This document shows, piece by piece, positions 37,633 to 45,641 of a DNA stretch of 52,812 bases (position 1 is the first letter of the stretch; every line of letters begins with the position of its first letter). Made by a program: the position numbers and the translations under genes. The stretch is taken from contig NZ_MUYU01000019.1 of assembly GCF_002014825.1 (NCBI RefSeq), positions 1 to 52,812 of the forward strand. Direction: 5' to 3'. Origin of the DNA: Moraxella pluranimalium. Its GTDB lineage: Bacteria; Pseudomonadota; Gammaproteobacteria; Pseudomonadales; Moraxellaceae. The notes below the pieces were generated by a model, which was not told where the DNA came from, made no database searches, and worked only from the letters and a program-made list of their open reading frames with translations.

Positions 37633-37670
37633 AATCAAGCCGATCAGCAATGGTCGGCTTGATTTTTTTT
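37633..37670 (+). terminator. Terminator of the tRNA-Gln pair
   Basis: AATCAAGCCGA and TCGGCTTGATT form an 11-pair stem with eight T residues directly after. Confidence 0.85.
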
Positions 37671-37820
37671 GCATTTTTCACCCTTTACCAGCAAAAAACT
37701 TTACAAAAATCACTAAAAATTATCACACCCCCTGCAAATTTCGCCCCAAAGATGCTAAAATATACACTTAATCGGCTTGTATTTTAGCTTTTTTCGATTT
37801 GCTTTTATAGGATTCTTCCC

Positions 37821-38774
37821 ATGTCATATATGGCTGTCTTTTCAGGTAGTGCCAACCCACAGCTTGCCCAAACCGTTGCTGATAATCTTCACATTCCATT
37901 GGGTAAAGCAGATATCACTCGTTTTTCTGATGGTGAAATCGCCATCGAAATCAAAGAAAATGTGCGTGGTAAAGATGTTTTCATCCTACAGCCAACCTGT
38001 GCGCCAACCAATGACAACCTGATGGAAGTCATCTTGCTTGCAGATGCGCTACGCCGTTCGAGCGCTGGTCGTATCACTGCGGTGATTCCTTATTTTGGCT
38101 ATGCTCGCCAAGACCGTCGCCCTCGTTCAGCTCGTGTGCCAATCTCTGCCAAAGTTGTCGCTGATATGCTGTCAATCGCTGGTATCGACCGTGTGATGAT
38201 GGTGGATCTGCACTCTGACCAAATTCAAGGTTTCTTTGATGTACCAGTGGACAACCTATACGGCACGCCAGTCCTACTAAAAGACCTAAAACAACAAAAT
38301 TATGACAACCTAATGGTCGTCTCGCCAGATGTCGGCGGTGTCGTGCGTGCTCGTGCGATGGCAAAGCTACTAGGAGATGCTGACCTTGCCATCATCGATA
38401 AACGCCGTGCTCGTGCCAATGAATCACAAGTCATGCACATCATCGGTGATGTCTCTGGTCGTGACTGTGTGATTGTTGATGACATCGTGGATACCGCAGG
38501 TACGCTGTGCAAAGCTGCTCAAGCGCTCAAAGACAATGGCGCACGCCGTGTCGTGGGCTATATCACCCACCCTGTACTATCAGGCAAAGCGATTGAAACC
38601 ATCAAAAATTCAGCACTGGATGAGCTGGTTGTCACTGACACCATTCCACTATCAGATGCAGCCAAAGCCTGTGGCAACATCCGCCAAGTCAGCATCGCTG
38701 CGATGATTGCCGAATCGCTACGCCGTATCAATAACGAAGAGTCAATCAGCGCCATGTTTGAATACGATGTCTAA
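37821..38774 (+). CDS. prs: Ribose-phosphate pyrophosphokinase
   Basis: Prs makes PRPP from ribose 5-phosphate and ATP for nucleotide, His and Trp synthesis. The 317-residue product has the start [46 protein letters not shown], and the PRPP loop [14 protein letters not shown]. Two ATG codons four apart could start it; the first, with AGGA upstream, is kept. In many gammaproteobacteria rplY and pth follow directly; here putP intervenes on the opposite strand. Confidence 0.97.
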   Translation: MSYMAVFSGSANPQLAQTVADNLHIPLGKADITRFSDGEIAIEIKENVRGKDVFILQPTCAPTNDNLMEVILLADALRRSSAGRITAVIPYFGYARQDRRPRSARVPISAKVVADMLSIAGIDRVMMVDLHSDQIQGFFDVPVDNLYGTPVLLKDLKQQNYDNLMVVSPDVGGVVRARAMAKLLGDADLAIIDKRRARANESQVMHIIGDVSGRDCVIVDDIVDTAGTLCKAAQALKDNGARRVVGYITHPVLSGKAIETIKNSALDELVVTDTIPLSDAAKACGNIRQVSIAAMIAESLRRINNEESISAMFEYDV

Positions 38775-38806
38775 TCGATGATGATTGATTCAAATTCATA
38801 ACAAAC

Positions 38807-38840
38807 AAATCCGCCAAATACATCATTTGGCGGATTTTTT
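38807..38840 (+). terminator. Terminator of prs
   Basis: AAATCCGCCAAA and TTTGGCGGATTT form a 12-pair stem with a T run, about 33 bases after prs. Confidence 0.85.
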
Positions 38841-38960
38841 TAGCCTTACCTTGCCTTGCCCTGCCTTTAATTTAATTCTTATACCAAGCCACCAAACCCA
38901 TCAAGCTTTACAAACTTAGTATAAGCGAACACAGCTTAACAAGGCTTGATAAAACTATCC

Positions 38961-38998
38961 AAAAAAAATACCGCCAACTCAAACCAAGTGGCGGTATT
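38961..38998 (-). terminator. Terminator of putP
   Basis: On the minus strand TACCGCCA and TGGCGGTA pair and are followed by eight T residues, 16 bases after putP. Confidence 0.8.
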
Positions 38999-39013
38999 GT
39001 GTAGAGTGTGAAA

Positions 39014-40513
39014 TTAGCCTTTTAGACCTTTTTCCATCTCTTCAAACTGCGCAACAATCTTCGCTTCAGGTGGTGCAGTCATTAGGCTGACCACGATGGT
39101 TGCAATAAAGCTGAATGCAAAGCCTGGTAGGATTGAGTAGATGGCATCATTGGCAGGCTGACCACCAATTTCAAAGCCGCCATACACCCACACAATCACG
39201 GTCAATGCACCAACAATCATACCTGCCAATGCGCCGTTGCGGTTCATGCGTTTCCACATTAGGCTTAGGATGACCAATGGGCCAAATGCCGCACCAAAGC
39301 CTGCCCAAGCGTGCGAAACCAGCTTCAGTACTGAGCTGTTGCTATCACCAGCTAGGAAAATTGCCACTAGAGCAACAATCACTACCGAGATACGACCAAC
39401 CAAGACTTGGCGTGCTTCTGTCGCTTCACGGTCAAGGAATAGCTTGTACACATCACGAGTCAATGAGCTAGATACCACCAGTAGCTGAGATGAGATGGTA
39501 CTCATAATCGCTGCCAAGATCGCTGCCAATAGGAAACCTGAAATCAGCGGATGGAATAGAACCTGCGAGAATACTAGGAAGATGGTCTCAGGGTCATCCA
39601 GTTTTTGACCAGTCTTAGCGATATAAGCGATACCAGCCAGACCAACCATCAATGCACCGATTAGGCTTAGAATCATCCAGCCCATACCGATAGCAGTCGC
39701 TACAGGCACATCTTTGACCGAACGAATCGCCATAAAGCGTACGATGATGTGTGGCTGACCAAAGTAACCAAAACCCCACGCCATCAGTGAAATCACGCCC
39801 ATCACGGTCACGCCGTTCATCCAGTTAAACACTTCAGCGTTGGCTTGCTCGGCAATAGCCAAGCCTTCTGATACACTGCCAATCTCGCTAAATGCCACGA
39901 TAGGCACAAGTAGCATGGCGATCAGCATGATGACACCTTGAACAAAGTCAGTCAATGACACCGCCAAGAAACCACCAAACAGCGTATAAGCCACAACCAC
40001 ACCAGCTGTCACCCATAGACCTAGGCTATATGATAGACCCAGCGAGCTTTCGAACAGCTTACCGCCTGCCACTAGACTGGCTGCGGTATATACGGTAAAG
40101 AACACAATCACAACCACCGCTGATACGATACGCAATAAATGCGACTTATCTTGGAAACGGTTGGCAAAATAGTCAGGCAAGGTAATGGCATTATCCGCCA
40201 CTTCGGTATAGACACGCAAACGTGGTGCAACCAGTAGATAGTTGGCAAAGGCACCGATGGTCAAACCAAGTGCAATCCAAATACTCACAACACCTGATGC
40301 ATACATATAACCCGGCAAGCCAAGCAATAGCCAACCTGACATATCCGACGCACCTGCTGACAATGCCGTCACCGCAGGGCCTAGATCACGACCGCCAAGC
40401 ATATAGCCTTCGACGTCATTTTTTTGTTTAAAATAGGCATAGACACCGATGGCAATCATCAAAATAAAATAAATTGCCAACGAAATCCATACGCCACCAG
40501 CCACTTCTCCCAT
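39014..40513 (-). CDS. putP: Sodium/proline symporter
   Basis: PutP imports proline with sodium. The 499-residue protein has about 13 membrane helices of the SSS family and the expected motifs: GGRDLGPAVTALSAGASDMSGWLLLGLPG in helix 2 (sodium and proline site), YTAASLVAGGKLFES, WGFGYFGQPHIIVRFMA, and LLVVSSSLTRD near helix 8. ATG 40513 is six bases after AAGGAG; the GTG seven codons earlier lies on that binding site. No putA is next to it. A Fur-like box lies 159 bases upstream. Confidence 0.94.
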   Translation of the reverse strand: MGEVAGGVWISLAIYFILMIAIGVYAYFKQKNDVEGYMLGGRDLGPAVTALSAGASDMSGWLLLGLPGYMYASGVVSIWIALGLTIGAFANYLLVAPRLRVYTEVADNAITLPDYFANRFQDKSHLLRIVSAVVVIVFFTVYTAASLVAGGKLFESSLGLSYSLGLWVTAGVVVAYTLFGGFLAVSLTDFVQGVIMLIAMLLVPIVAFSEIGSVSEGLAIAEQANAEVFNWMNGVTVMGVISLMAWGFGYFGQPHIIVRFMAIRSVKDVPVATAIGMGWMILSLIGALMVGLAGIAYIAKTGQKLDDPETIFLVFSQVLFHPLISGFLLAAILAAIMSTISSQLLVVSSSLTRDVYKLFLDREATEARQVLVGRISVVIVALVAIFLAGDSNSSVLKLVSHAWAGFGAAFGPLVILSLMWKRMNRNGALAGMIVGALTVIVWVYGGFEIGGQPANDAIYSILPGFAFSFIATIVVSLMTAPPEAKIVAQFEEMEKGLKG

Positions 40514-40768
40514 GGCATACTCCTTAAAAACCACACGGGCATCGCCCGCAAATATCTTACAAATAATATTTTACAAATATTGTGTACTTAGATTTGTGCG
40601 ATACTATTATGAAAAGTTATCGACACATAAGCACAACTATTATAACACAAAAATAACAGATTATCTTTGAATGATAATCATTTTCATAAATATCCCATGA
40701 TTTCTCCGATCATCTTGGCAAGTTACCATCATGAGCGGATTATTTTTGCCCAAATTTTTAAAAATACT
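40514..40768. other. Divergent control region between putP and rplY
   Basis: An AT-rich spacer without a gene. It holds the putP leader, a good Fur-box match at 40672-40686, and leads to the strong rplY promoter at 40769. Confidence 0.55.
40672..40686. promoter_or_regulatory. Putative Fur box
   Basis: TGATAATCATTTTCA matches 14 of 15 positions of the 7-1-7 Fur pattern TGATAATNATTATCA, and about 15 of 19 of the classic 19-base consensus. It lies upstream of putP and of rplY. Control by iron is an inference. Confidence 0.5.
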
Positions 40769-40797
40769 TTGTCAAATCATCATAAATTGCGTATAAT
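40769..40797 (+). promoter_or_regulatory. Promoter of rplY with about 105-base leader
   Basis: TTGTCA (40769-40774), exactly 17 bases, perfect TATAAT (40792-40797). The transcript leader contains a short GTCC-ATC-GGAC hairpin and a T7 run (about 40837-40860), which could attenuate, and AAGGA at 40899-40903 ahead of the start. Confidence 0.75.
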
Positions 40798-40909
40798 ATT
40801 GGGCTAATTTGCCACAGCTACTAGCTTGGTGAATATCGTCCATCGGACAGTTATTTTTTTGACGGACTGGTCGCAAGTTCGTTATCCTATTTATTTTTAA
40901 GGATCTATC

Positions 40910-41206
40910 ATGAGCCAATTCACTCTAAACGGTGTTGCACGTGCAGCAGACCAGCAGGGCAAAGGTGCGAGCCGCCGCCTGCGTAAAAACAACCTAATCC
41001 CAGCAATCATCTACGGCGGCAACGCTGAGCCAGTTGCTATCTGCGTAAAAAACAACGAACTTGTTAAAGCGCTAGAAAGCGAAGCGTTTTTCTCAAGCGT
41101 CACTACCATCACTGTTGATGGCACTACACACAATGTAGTTATCAAAGCCCTACAACGCCATCCAGCAAAAGGCTTCCCACTACACGTGGACTTCCAACGC
41201 GCCTAA
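40910..41206 (+). CDS. rplY: 50S ribosomal protein L25
   Basis: L25 binds 5S rRNA. The 98-residue product is the short, single-domain form, without the CTC extension: FTLNGVARAADQQGKGASRRLRK, NLIPAIIYGGN and the C-terminal QRHPAKGFPLHVDFQRA. A strong ribosome binding site precedes it and its codon use looks highly expressed. pth follows after a terminator, in the usual order. Confidence 0.96.
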   Translation: MSQFTLNGVARAADQQGKGASRRLRKNNLIPAIIYGGNAEPVAICVKNNELVKALESEAFFSSVTTITVDGTTHNVVIKALQRHPAKGFPLHVDFQRA

Positions 41207-41241
41207 TTTGCGTTGTACCAAGTTTTGCGCACAAGCGCACC

Positions 41242-41276
41242 AAAACCAGTAGGCGTGCTTACTGGTTTTGTTTTTT
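41242..41276 (+). terminator. Terminator between rplY and pth
   Basis: AAAACCAGTA and TACTGGTTTT form a perfect 10-pair stem followed by a T-rich tail. Confidence 0.8.
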
Positions 41277-41304
41277 ATGATTAATTTTTTTAGAATAAAT
41301 CCTT

Positions 41305-41886
41305 ATGAGCATAAAACTCATCGTCGGTCTGGGCAATCCCGGGGCAGAATATGCCAATACTCGCCACAATGCAGGCTTTTGGTTTGTTGAAGCCATTGCC
41401 CAAGAATTTGGCATCAGTCTAAGTTTTGACAAAAAATTTCACGGTCAAGTCGGTCGTGGTAGCATCTATGGCAATGATGTGCGCTTGCTATTGCCTGAGA
41501 CTTTTATGAACCGCTCGGGGCAAGCTGTCGCACCGATGGCGAAATTTTATGGCCTTGATAGCAATGAAATCTTGGTCGCTCATGATGAGCTAGATATTGG
41601 CGCAGGTCAAATCCGCCTAAAAACCGGTGGCGGACATGGCGGACACAATGGACTCAAGGACATCGTGCCACATCTAGGGCAGGATTTTCACCGCCTGCGT
41701 ATCGGTATCGGTCGCCCTACCCATTCATCTCAAGTCAGCAATTTTGTGCTAGGCAAGCCCATGAGTGATGAGCGTATCAGCATTGATGCGGCCATCGAGT
41801 GTGCCATCGGTGCACTCAAAGACATCATGGCAAATGATTTGGACAAAGCTCGCAATCAGATTAATGGCTTTAAACTGCCTGCTTAA
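41305..41886 (+). CDS. pth: Peptidyl-tRNA hydrolase
   Basis: Pth frees tRNA from peptidyl-tRNAs that drop off the ribosome. The 193-residue product has GLGNPGAEYANTRHNAGFWFV with N11 and catalytic H21, LLPETFMNRSG, VAHDELDIGAGQIRLKTGGGHGGHNGLKDI and RLRIGIGRP. The antiporter gene starts 20 bases after it and may be co-transcribed. Confidence 0.97.
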   Translation: MSIKLIVGLGNPGAEYANTRHNAGFWFVEAIAQEFGISLSFDKKFHGQVGRGSIYGNDVRLLLPETFMNRSGQAVAPMAKFYGLDSNEILVAHDELDIGAGQIRLKTGGGHGGHNGLKDIVPHLGQDFHRLRIGIGRPTHSSQVSNFVLGKPMSDERISIDAAIECAIGALKDIMANDLDKARNQINGFKLPA

Positions 41887-41906
41887 CCTTTGGACGACGG
41901 ATTTTT

Positions 41907-42914
41907 ATGTTACTTTCATTATTGGCAATCATAGTCGGTCTTGCGATTTTGATTTATAGCGCTGATGTGTTTATTGATAGTGCGGTGGCAATCGCCACCA
42001 AATATCATATGCCAAAAATGCTCATTGGCGCTCTGATCATCGGTGTCGGTACTTCTGCGCCAGAGATGGTGGTCTCTGCACTGTCGGCGATGGCAGGCAG
42101 TCCCGGTCTTGCACTCGGCAATGCCTATGGCTCAAACATCGTCAATATCATGCTTGTACTTGGTGTGACCGCCATCATCGCCCCTATCGTCATCCAAAAA
42201 CAAGTGCTCAAAACCGACTTTGTTTGGCTAATCAGCTCAACCATCATCTCAGTCATTCTACTGCTAGATGGTCAGATTGATCGCTTGGATGCGGGTATTT
42301 TGGTAGCTGTACTGGTCGCCAATATCATCGTTCAAATCATCTACGCCAAGCGCCATGCCAAGGCCGCTCAAGAAAGTGCTATCCTAGCCAGTGATGAACA
42401 CGCCTATGAGCTCAGCCAAGACGAACTACCTGACCCTATCAAAGTCAATACCGCCAAATCCTTGATCAAGCTCGTTGCAGGACTCGTCGTCCTAGTCCTA
42501 AGCTCACGACTTATCGTCTGGGGTGCTGTTGAGCTTGCCAAACTATGGGGCTTATCTGATCTCATCATCGGTCTGACCATCGTCGCTGTCGGCACAAGCC
42601 TGCCTGAGCTTGTCTCATCCATCATCGCTGCACGCCGTGGTGAGTTTGAGATGGCACTAGGCAATGTGCTTGGCTCAAACCTATTTAATACCACAGGTGT
42701 CGTTGGTATCGCAGCACTTATCGCACCGATGGCGGTTGATCCTGAAGTACTCAGCCGTGATACGGTCGTGATGTGCGCCATCACCTTAGTGCTTTTTGCT
42801 ATGTGCGCATTCGCACTCAAAAAAGACGGGCAAATCGGTCGTATGTCTGGCGTCTTTTTGGTGCTATGCTTTATTGGCTACAGTGGCTGGCTTGCATATA
42901 CCGCCCTAATCTAA
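41907..42914 (+). CDS. Calcium/sodium antiporter family (CaCA, YrbG-like)
   Basis: The 335-residue protein has ten or eleven membrane helices and the two internal alpha repeats of the CaCA superfamily: GALIIGVGTSAPEMVVSALSA with NAYGSNIVNIMLVLG in the first half, and GLTIVAVGTSLPELVSSIIAA with NVLGSNLFNTTGVVG in the second. It should exchange a cation such as calcium for sodium or protons; the ion is inferred. It ends in a bidirectional terminator shared with the cytochrome gene. Confidence 0.92.
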   Translation: MLLSLLAIIVGLAILIYSADVFIDSAVAIATKYHMPKMLIGALIIGVGTSAPEMVVSALSAMAGSPGLALGNAYGSNIVNIMLVLGVTAIIAPIVIQKQVLKTDFVWLISSTIISVILLLDGQIDRLDAGILVAVLVANIIVQIIYAKRHAKAAQESAILASDEHAYELSQDELPDPIKVNTAKSLIKLVAGLVVLVLSSRLIVWGAVELAKLWGLSDLIIGLTIVAVGTSLPELVSSIIAARRGEFEMALGNVLGSNLFNTTGVVGIAALIAPMAVDPEVLSRDTVVMCAITLVLFAMCAFALKKDGQIGRMSGVFLVLCFIGYSGWLAYTALI

Positions 42915-42919
42915 ACCAT

Positions 42920-42954
42920 AAAAAATGCTCAAGATATAACCTTGAGCATTTTTA
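42920..42954. terminator. Bidirectional terminator between antiporter and cytochrome genes
   Basis: AAAAATGCTCAAG and CTTGAGCATTTTT form a long stem with T runs on both strands, between two convergent genes. Confidence 0.85.
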
Positions 42955-43449
42955 TTATTTGGCTTGGCTTAGCATATAATCTACCGCCGCATAGACTTCA
43001 GCTTCGCTCACTTCAGCACTTGCTTGTGCAGGCATCTTATTAAAGCCTTGTGCAGAATGTTGATATAAGGTCTCCACACCCTGCTCAGCACGCTTCGCCC
43101 ACCCTGCTTTGTCGCTTAGTTTTGGTGCATCGAGCATACCTTGGTCATGGCAGACTTTACAAGTCGCTTCATAACGCGCTTTACCTACTTCGAGTGATGC
43201 AGGCTTGACCATCTCCGCTTTGGCGGTCGTATCCGCTGGTGTTGGCTCTGATGGCTTGGCAGTCGCATCAGTCGCATCCTTATTGGCATCAGTGCTGTTG
43301 CCTGTCGCTTGGGTCTTGGTATCGGTGGCGGGTGCGCTTGTCTGCGCTGCTGCAGGCTTGGCAGGTGCGTTTTCTGCCTTTTTTTCTTCGCCACACGCCA
43401 TCAAAGCAAGGCTTGCACACAGCAGAACAACCGGATAATGCAATTTCAT
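42955..43449 (-). CDS. Lipoprotein c-type cytochrome (cytochrome c5-like)
   Basis: The 164-residue product has a lipoprotein signal (LALMAC, lipid Cys19), a 55-60 residue Ala/Thr/Asp/Lys-rich tether, and a small class I cytochrome domain: haem site C97-K-V-C100-H101, GWAKRAEQGVETLYQHSAQGFNKMP with the likely axial Met139, and a terminal AVDYMLSQ helix, as in cytochrome c5. It should carry electrons in the periplasm, anchored to a membrane. Its redox partner is not in the window. The tether resembles the tail of the lipoprotein at 44119. Confidence 0.88.
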   Translation of the reverse strand: MKLHYPVVLLCASLALMACGEEKKAENAPAKPAAAQTSAPATDTKTQATGNSTDANKDATDATAKPSEPTPADTTAKAEMVKPASLEVGKARYEATCKVCHDQGMLDAPKLSDKAGWAKRAEQGVETLYQHSAQGFNKMPAQASAEVSEAEVYAAVDYMLSQAK

Positions 43450-43523
43450 AAAATCCCCTTATGGATGTATGGTTTTTTATTCATTATACGCCGATAATCA
43501 GCGCTTAGCAACATTAGTGCAAT

Positions 43524-43553
43524 AAAAAACCCCGAAATCACTTTCGGGGTTTA
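43524..43553 (-). terminator. Terminator of rpsU
   Basis: AAACCCCGAA and TTCGGGGTTT form a GC-rich 10-pair stem with a T run on the minus strand. Confidence 0.85.
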
Positions 43554-43573
43554 TGGTAAAAACCAATCAGAAA

Positions 43574-43789
43574 TTAGTATTTACGAGTTGTGCGAACTTG
43601 CTCGCGATATACTTTTTTCTTGTAGCGTTTAACAGCAGCAGCTTTTTTACGCTTACGCTCTTGGGTTGGTTTTTCGAAAAATTCTTTTTTACGAACATCA
43701 GCCAAAACGCCTGCTTTTTCGCACGCACGCTTGAAACGACGGATTGCGATATCTACTGGTTCGTTCTCTTTTACCTTAACTGAAGGCAT
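43574..43789 (-). CDS. rpsU: 30S ribosomal protein S21
   Basis: S21 has 71 residues as usual: [27 protein letters not shown] at the start, the basic core [22 protein letters not shown] and YRKQ-like end. AGGAG lies just before the start. It is a single-gene unit here, not next to dnaG and rpoD as in the E. coli macromolecular synthesis operon. A strong promoter gives it a leader of about 140 bases. Confidence 0.97.
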   Translation of the reverse strand: MPSVKVKENEPVDIAIRRFKRACEKAGVLADVRKKEFFEKPTQERKRKKAAAVKRYKKKVYREQVRTTRKY

Positions 43790-44118
43790 GGGTTTCTCCT
43801 ATCAAGACGGTGGCATCAGCTTGGCTGTATTTATATTATATAGCACCATCGGTCTTGGGCGATGGACATCAGCTCAAACTGGAAATATCCGCAGCAACCA
43901 CTGCTACAGACCGTGCTATTGCACAAAATTAGTCGCTAATTATAACAAAGATTTCACCGCTAGACAAGTCATTTGGGCGTAATATCCGCCAAGATACGAT
44001 ATTTTGCAAGAAAATTTAACATTGGTGATAATCATCCGTTTATTTATGGCAAAAATGTGGCATAATATAAGGATATAAACTTCACCCTGTGGCGAAATTG
44101 ATTTTTATTGGAGACCGT
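43790..44118. other. Divergent control region between rpsU and the lipoprotein gene
   Basis: 329 bases without a gene. It contains the long rpsU leader (small stems such as GTGC-AATA-GCAC), the rpsU promoter, and, nearer the lipoprotein gene, a TGATAATCAT element (44026-44035) resembling half a Fur site and a TATAAGGATATAA-rich stretch (about 44064-44077). Confidence 0.5.
43938..43966 (-). promoter_or_regulatory. Promoter of rpsU
   Basis: Minus strand TTGTCT (43961-43966), exactly 17 bases, perfect TATAAT (43938-43943). Transcription would begin near 43931, leaving a leader of about 140 bases. Confidence 0.75.
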
Positions 44119-44475
44119 ATGAAAGCTTATGCCATCATCCTACCGCTAGTTGCCGCTGTTGCCTTGAGTGCCTGTGGCAAAAAACAAGAACACGTTTATG
44201 CTGTTGACAAAGTAGAAGAAGCGCAAGCGGCTGCTATGGAAAAAGCGCCAAAAGCTGAGCCGATGAAATTCGATGACGAAGGTCAGCCAAAAGTCGGTAT
44301 GAGTGCCGACGGTACAGCAGCACCTGCAGCCGATGCAGCGGCAACCGACGCCAAAGCGACTGACGCAGCAGCACCTGCAGCAACCGAAACTGCAACTGAT
44401 GCCAAAGCAGAAGCGCCAGCTGACAAGCCTGCCGATGCAGCAGCAGAAGCCAAGCCTGAAGAAACCAAAAAATAA
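44119..44475 (+). CDS. Small Ala/Asp/Lys-rich lipoprotein
   Basis: A 118-residue secreted lipoprotein with signal VAAVALSAC (lipid Cys19). The mature part has a short mixed segment and then a low-complexity region of Ala, Asp, Thr, Glu, Lys and Pro (about residues 65-118) that should be disordered. No domain is recognised. I choose ATG 44119, eight bases after GGAG, rather than an ATG ten codons upstream. The composition resembles the tether of the cytochrome lipoprotein at 42955. It might be a spacer or envelope linker; that is a guess. Confidence 0.8.
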   Translation: MKAYAIILPLVAAVALSACGKKQEHVYAVDKVEEAQAAAMEKAPKAEPMKFDDEGQPKVGMSADGTAAPAADAAATDAKATDAAAPAATETATDAKAEAPADKPADAAAEAKPEETKK

Positions 44476-44492
44476 TCAGTGCTCAAAACAGC

Positions 44493-44527
44493 AAAAAATC
44501 GCTCCAAGACTATGGAGCGATTTTTTT
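44493..44527 (+). terminator. Terminator of the lipoprotein gene
   Basis: AAAAAATCGCTCCA and TGGAGCGATTTTTT form a stem with a T run, about 20 bases after the stop codon. Confidence 0.85.
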
Positions 44528-44535
44528 ATCAATCA

Positions 44536-45066
44536 TCAGGTATCAAAAAAGCCATCCGAACGACCGTAGCCTGAATCGGGATGTAGATTGATAACCGGTA
44601 ACACGGTATCAGATACCCTGCCTGCATGAGGTGTTCCGTTGTCTTTTTGCACCCAGCGGCGCACCCATAGAGCAATGATGACACCGACACTATAAGCTAT
44701 GGCAACCCCTTGCATTAATTGAGCGGTAGTCCAACCAACCGACACCAAGCCAAATACCGCAAAAAAGACCGCAAAGACGATGTACCAACCAAAGTGCAAC
44801 TTGGGCTTGGCATACGCCATCACTAGACTGACAAGAAATATCCACGCCCACAAAGATATGCCAACTGCAATCATTAGGGTCAAATCATCCATACGGACAA
44901 AATCCAATTTGGATAAAGTCCAATCAAACGTCGCCGACCACATCCACAGCAAGCCTGACACGACAAAATGCATCCAATGCACTGCATGAAACCGACCATA
45001 ATGATAGCGCAATATCCCTGCAAACACGCCGAACGCCACTAGCCCCAATATGGCCAATCCATTCAT
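44536..45066 (-). CDS. Five-helix integral membrane protein, unknown
   Basis: A 176-residue protein with five hydrophobic helices (about residues 2-18, 31-47, 63-84, 91-110, 118-137) and a polar C-terminal tail of about 40 residues. No family is recognised. AAGGAG lies six bases before ATG 45066; a start 23 codons upstream places a polar stretch before the first helix and lacks such a site. The short DUF2788 gene lies upstream on the same strand. Confidence 0.7.
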   Translation of the reverse strand: MNGLAILGLVAFGVFAGILRYHYGRFHAVHWMHFVVSGLLWMWSATFDWTLSKLDFVRMDDLTLMIAVGISLWAWIFLVSLVMAYAKPKLHFGWYIVFAVFFAVFGLVSVGWTTAQLMQGVAIAYSVGVIIALWVRRWVQKDNGTPHAGRVSDTVLPVINLHPDSGYGRSDGFFDT

Positions 45067-45186
45067 GCCACGCTCCTTGTTCGGATGATAATTTTGACCA
45101 TCATACACAGCCATGCCATCATCTGTCAATGGCATTGTTTATGTTGATATGATTAACTCATCCATCAGTATGAGTAATGAATTGGA

Positions 45187-45426
45187 TTAAAGCACCCAAT
45201 GCTCAAGCACAAATTCAATCACAAGCTTGGCAAGAAAGCCAAAAAAGCCCATGCCAAGTGCGACAAAAATCCAAAAAGTCCCCTGCTTGCCTGCGTCGGA
45301 CTTCTTAGAAATATCCCACATAATAAAGAACAAAAACCCAATAAATACAGGCAATAAAATATACAACCCCAAATCAGTAATGGTCTCGGCAGACACCAAA
45401 AACACAGGCTTAGGCATGGTCATCAT
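45187..45426 (-). CDS. DUF2788-like two-helix membrane protein
   Basis: A protein of about 79 residues with two membrane helices separated by a conserved-looking cytoplasmic loop (MWDISKKSDAGKQGTF), the pattern of DUF2788, a short family in Acinetobacter, Pseudomonas and relatives. Function unknown. Several Met codons cluster at the start (45426, 45423, 45417) and the ribosome binding site is weak, so the start is uncertain. Confidence 0.7.
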   Translation of the reverse strand: MMTMPKPVFLVSAETITDLGLYILLPVFIGFLFFIMWDISKKSDAGKQGTFWIFVALGMGFFGFLAKLVIEFVLEHWVL

Positions 45427-45641
45427 AATACATCTCACATATTCGCTAAATTGGCGGTCAATTCACTGACGTAAATTATATCACACTCCCCAAATTATCC
45501 CAAAACATCACAACCACCCCAAAACCGCCCAAAAAAGTACAAAATGCAACAACTGATTTAGACATAAGCAATACACAAGTTAAAGATTTTTGTTATAATA
45601 TCAAAAGCATATTGAATTTAAACAAGTTTTAAGGGTAATCT

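Noticed and set aside
37432..37674. 80-codon minus-strand ORF across both tRNA-Gln genes
   Set aside because: Its sequence is the reverse translation of the two tRNAs and terminator, a common false call.
44026..44040. TGATAATCATCCGTT as a Fur box upstream of the lipoprotein gene
   Set aside because: Only the left half matches the consensus; noted in the spacer entry but too weak to call.
44283..44507. Minus-strand Ala/Ser-rich ORF over the lipoprotein gene
   Set aside because: Shadow of a low-complexity plus-strand gene with a good lipobox and ribosome binding site.
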